From: Pedobacter metabolipauper
GTDB lineage: Bacteria; Bacteroidota; Bacteroidia; Sphingobacteriales; Sphingobacteriaceae
DNA: 64,000 nt
Reading direction: 5' to 3'
Assembly: GCF_004362715.1 (NCBI RefSeq)
Contig: NZ_SNYC01000009.1
Coordinates: forward strand, 124,001 to 188,000
A program made the translations under genes and the position numbers. The notes under the pieces were generated by a model. That model was not told where the DNA came from and did not search any database. It saw only the letters and a list, made by a program, of their open reading frames with translations. Positions 61,538-64,000 of this stretch are shown in pieces. Every line of letters begins with the position of its first letter. The first letter of the stretch is position 1.

Positions 61538-63010
61538 ATGCTAAAACAACATTTACAACAAAAACTACTTCAAAAGTTATCACCGCAGCAAATTCAATTT
61601 ATTAAATTACTGCAAGTACCTACTGTTGCATTAGATACACGCATCAAAGAAGAACTGGAAGAAAACCCTGCACTGGAAGATCCCAGCTTAATGATCGCTG
61701 AAGAGCCTAAAGGTGAATACGATGATCTGAATGATACCCCTGAAGATTATGATGCGGGTTCAAAAGAAGAAAGTTCTGATGAATTTAATGTTGACGATTA
61801 TTTACAGGACGACAGTGTTAATGACTACAGCACCTCCTATAATAATAGTGATGATGATGAAGAGAAAAAAGAAACACCAATAGCTATTGAAAGTACTTTT
61901 TTTGAAAGCTTACAGGAACAGCTGGATCTCGTTCCATTATCTGATCAGGATTTTATTATCGGCAAACAGATCATTGGCAGTCTGGATGACGACGGTTATC
62001 TGCGCAGGCCTATCACTTCTATGATCGATGATCTTGCATTTTCTCAGAATGTAATCGTTGAAGAGGAAGATGTACTGGAAATGTTAAAGGTAATCCAGGG
62101 CTTCGACCCTCCTGGTATTGCGGCAAGGGATTTACAGGAATGCCTTACCCTGCAGCTGAGACGTAAAGACCCTGCAAATCCGATCATCCAGAAAGCCATT
62201 GCCATTGTTGAGCATTACCTGGATGAGTTTACACGGAAGCATTATGATAAACTAGAGAAATCTTTAGGATTGAACAGTGAAGACCTTAAAGAGATCATTG
62301 CTGAAATATTGAGACTTAATCCAAAGCCGGGCGACTCTAACCAGGTGACTACAAAGCAGCTTCAGGTTATACCCGACTTTCATGTTTCAAATAACGATGG
62401 TACTTTAATACTTACCCTTAACTCTAAAAATGCCCCTGAATTAAGGGTTAGCCGCTCTTATATAGATATGTTTGATCACTATGATAAGGCGGCACAAAAA
62501 GATAAAAAATTAAAAGAGGCGGTACAATTCGTAAAGCAGAAGCTGGATTCGGCAAAATGGTTTATTGATGCCATTAAGCAGAGACAGCAAACGCTGCTTA
62601 AAACAATGAATGCCATTATGCAGTATCAATATGAGTATCTGCTTACCGGAGATGAGCGTAAAATGCGTCCCATGATCTTAAAAGATATTGCAGATAAGAT
62701 CGATATGGATATTTCTACCGTTTCAAGGGTTGCAAACTCTAAATATGTACAAACTGAATTTGGAACGTTCCTGTTAAAGTCTTTCTTTTCTGAAGCCATC
62801 CAAACAGAAAGCGGTGAAGAGGTCTCTAATAAAGAGGTAAAAAAGATATTGGAAGACTGTATCGGTAATGAAGATAAGCGCAAACCGCTTGCTGATGAAA
62901 AACTAACGGACATTTTAAAGGAAAGAGGGTACAACATTGCCCGCAGAACGGTTGCTAAATACAGGGAACAGATGAATATTCCTGTTGCCCGTTTAAGAAA
63001 AGAACTTTAA
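61538..63010 (+). CDS. rpoN: RNA polymerase sigma-54 factor
   Basis: The 490-residue sigma factor recognises -24/-12 promoters and needs an enhancer-binding ATPase. Region I (about 1-50) starts with a Gln- and Leu-rich helix (LQQKLLQKLSPQQIQFIKLLQ, shown in part), followed by an acidic region II (about 52-118, many Asp and Glu), core-binding and HTH parts, and the RpoN box ARRTVAKYR near the C-terminus. All expected regions are present. No enhancer-binding protein lies in the window. Confidence 0.96.
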   Translation: MLKQHLQQKLLQKLSPQQIQFIKLLQVPTVALDTRIKEELEENPALEDPSLMIAEEPKGEYDDLNDTPEDYDAGSKEESSDEFNVDDYLQDDSVNDYSTSYNNSDDDEEKKETPIAIESTFFESLQEQLDLVPLSDQDFIIGKQIIGSLDDDGYLRRPITSMIDDLAFSQNVIVEEEDVLEMLKVIQGFDPPGIAARDLQECLTLQLRRKDPANPIIQKAIAIVEHYLDEFTRKHYDKLEKSLGLNSEDLKEIIAEILRLNPKPGDSNQVTTKQLQVIPDFHVSNNDGTLILTLNSKNAPELRVSRSYIDMFDHYDKAAQKDKKLKEAVQFVKQKLDSAKWFIDAIKQRQQTLLKTMNAIMQYQYEYLLTGDERKMRPMILKDIADKIDMDISTVSRVANSKYVQTEFGTFLLKSFFSEAIQTESGEEVSNKEVKKILEDCIGNEDKRKPLADEKLTDILKERGYNIARRTVAKYREQMNIPVARLRKEL

Positions 63011-63014
63011 GCTG

Positions 63015-64000
63015 CTACCACATTCTTTGGGTACTCAGTACTTCGTAAATATTATTGAGCTGAATACCCAAAACTATTTCATGACTTCCACTGCTCACAT
63101 TATTTAATGCAGAAGTTACAAAGTCGTACGAGTACGTTAGATTAAACAGCTTACTGACGTTAACACCTGCAAGTGCGGAGAACGAATCGTTTTTACGATA
63201 GCTCCCTCCTATCCACAACCTGTCTTTAAATGCAAGCTTTATATTCGCATCAATAGATATTGGTGTTGGACTTACCTTTTTAATCATTACAGAAGGTGTA
63301 GCCGCAATGTCTTCCACTAAGAAGAACCGGTAGCCGGTAGTTAAGAATATATGAGGAACTTCTTTTCCGGTATTGTATCCGGATTCATTGGTAAACTTTA
63401 ATTTTTGGGGCAGGATCTGCTGTACGGATGCACCTGCAAAAAAGCTGGCCCCGTATAACCATACACCCATGCTCAGGTCTGGCTTTACCTGGCTTACAAT
63501 TGTATTTTGAATTGCAGGATCGTATTCCTGTTCAAATGAAAGTGCATTTACATCTAATCCAATACGTGTTAATCCAGCTGCTACACCCAATGAAAGGTTC
63601 AATTGGCCAGTCATTTGCAGGTGATAAGCATAGGTTACATTGGCATCCAGTCTGGACAAAGGGCCAACATCATCTATAACGGCCATCACACCAACGCCAT
63701 GATGGGCTGGTGAGGCCGTATAATTCTGCATATAGTTCCTGCTCATGGGGTCATCTCCGTTATCAGGCAGGGAGAGTGCATTTCTCCATAGATATTCATC
63801 TCCGAGGCTCCAGTTTGCAGAAACGAACGAAGTTTGAGGGGCATCTTTTATACCGGTCCATTGTTTTCTATAACCAATTTTAACATCGGTATAATTTTCC
63901 ATTCCACTTAAGGCCGGATTCAGCAGATAATTATTAAAAATATATTGGGTATACTGCGGCCTTTGCTGCGCAATACTGCTAAAATTGACTAGAATTAATG
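63015..64000 (-). CDS. PorP/SprF-family type IX secretion protein, cut by right edge
   Basis: The gene reads leftward and continues past the right edge. In frame, upstream of an internal Met at 63902, the sequence continues LILVNFSSIAQQ (end of a signal peptide) and PQYTQYIFNNYLLNPALSG, the classic N-terminus of mature PorP/SprF proteins. About 327 residues are present, the start lies outside. The rest alternates short amphipathic strands as in an outer-membrane barrel. Such proteins anchor type IX secretion or gliding adhesin components. It converges on rpoN with a 4-bp gap. Confidence 0.9.
   Translation of the reverse strand, partial: LILVNFSSIAQQRPQYTQYIFNNYLLNPALSGMENYTDVKIGYRKQWTGIKDAPQTSFVSANWSLGDEYLWRNALSLPDNGDDPMSRNYMQNYTASPAHHGVGVMAVIDDVGPLSRLDANVTYAYHLQMTGQLNLSLGVAAGLTRIGLDVNALSFEQEYDPAIQNTIVSQVKPDLSMGVWLYGASFFAGASVQQILPQKLKFTNESGYNTGKEVPHIFLTTGYRFFLVEDIAATPSVMIKKVSPTPISIDANIKLAFKDRLWIGGSYRKNDSFSALAGVNVSKLFNLTYSYDFVTSALNNVSSGSHEIVLGIQLNNIYEVLSTQRMW

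Noticed and set aside
1..64000. Search for CRISPR arrays, insertion sequences, tRNA and rRNA genes
   Set aside because: No spaced direct repeats of CRISPR size, no transposase-like protein, no cloverleaf or rRNA-like sequence was recognised by eye; the 11-bp array has no spacers and is too short in period for CRISPR.

Overview
This 64 kb window looks like the chromosome of an aerobic member of the Bacteroidota, most likely a Pedobacter-like Sphingobacteriaceae. The evidence is low-to-moderate GC, AT-rich intergenic DNA, and recurrent -7 promoter elements of the TAnnTTTG type with almost no Shine-Dalgarno sequences. Lineage-typical genes agree: a PorP/SprF protein of type IX secretion, DUF3857/transglutaminase proteins, DUF5723, LytTR/LytS two-component pairs with an extracellular propeller, GH43 and GH20 glycosidases, and a futalosine-pathway menaquinone gene. 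No tRNA, rRNA, CRISPR array, insertion sequence or prophage is visible. Most of the window is core chromosome, with lineage-specific envelope genes between housekeeping genes.

Layout. 1-12 kb: a GH20 hexosaminidase cut by the window edge, thioredoxin reductase, a biotin-dependent carboxyltransferase subunit, FabF, a two-gene minimal ABC unit, two divergent GH43 glycosidases, two small secreted proteins, a LOG-family protein and IMP dehydrogenase. 12-21 kb: a GNAT enzyme, three consecutive DUF3857/transglutaminase-fold proteins (the first two without catalytic Cys and His), and an M16 peptidase pair with one catalytic and one R/Y-type non-catalytic subunit. 21-29 kb: mqnC, two Tat-type ferritin-like proteins, a divergent LytTR regulator with a propeller sensor kinase, and a Tat-exported metallophosphoesterase. 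29.2-30.1 kb: the only long gene-free stretch, containing an 11-bp-phased tandem repeat.

30-43 kb: a small acidic protein, a GNAT-like protein, an XRE regulator, then mpl, prmA and tpiA transcribed together, a GlmU-like nucleotidyltransferase whose probable promoter overlaps the rpmE2 terminator, methylmalonyl-CoA epimerase, iscS-iscU-iscA, a long-chain acyl-CoA synthetase and lysS. 43-57 kb: small membrane or secreted proteins, ung, an Lrp regulator, a DtxR/MntR regulator with a palindromic operator on its own -7 element followed by an Nramp transporter fused to a USP domain, smpB, pcm, priA, two envelope proteins, tsaB, and rpmH-rnpA-yidD. 57-64 kb: a LiaF-like protein with a LytS kinase and LytTR regulator, a ChaN-like protein, mscL, rpoN (sigma-54) and a PorP/SprF gene cut by the right edge.

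Many open frames extend upstream through TTG or GTG codons. Where an internal ATG fits the family start better, I moved the start and said so. Residue numbers are counted by eye and may be off by a few positions. No database search was run; functions rest on recognised motifs.
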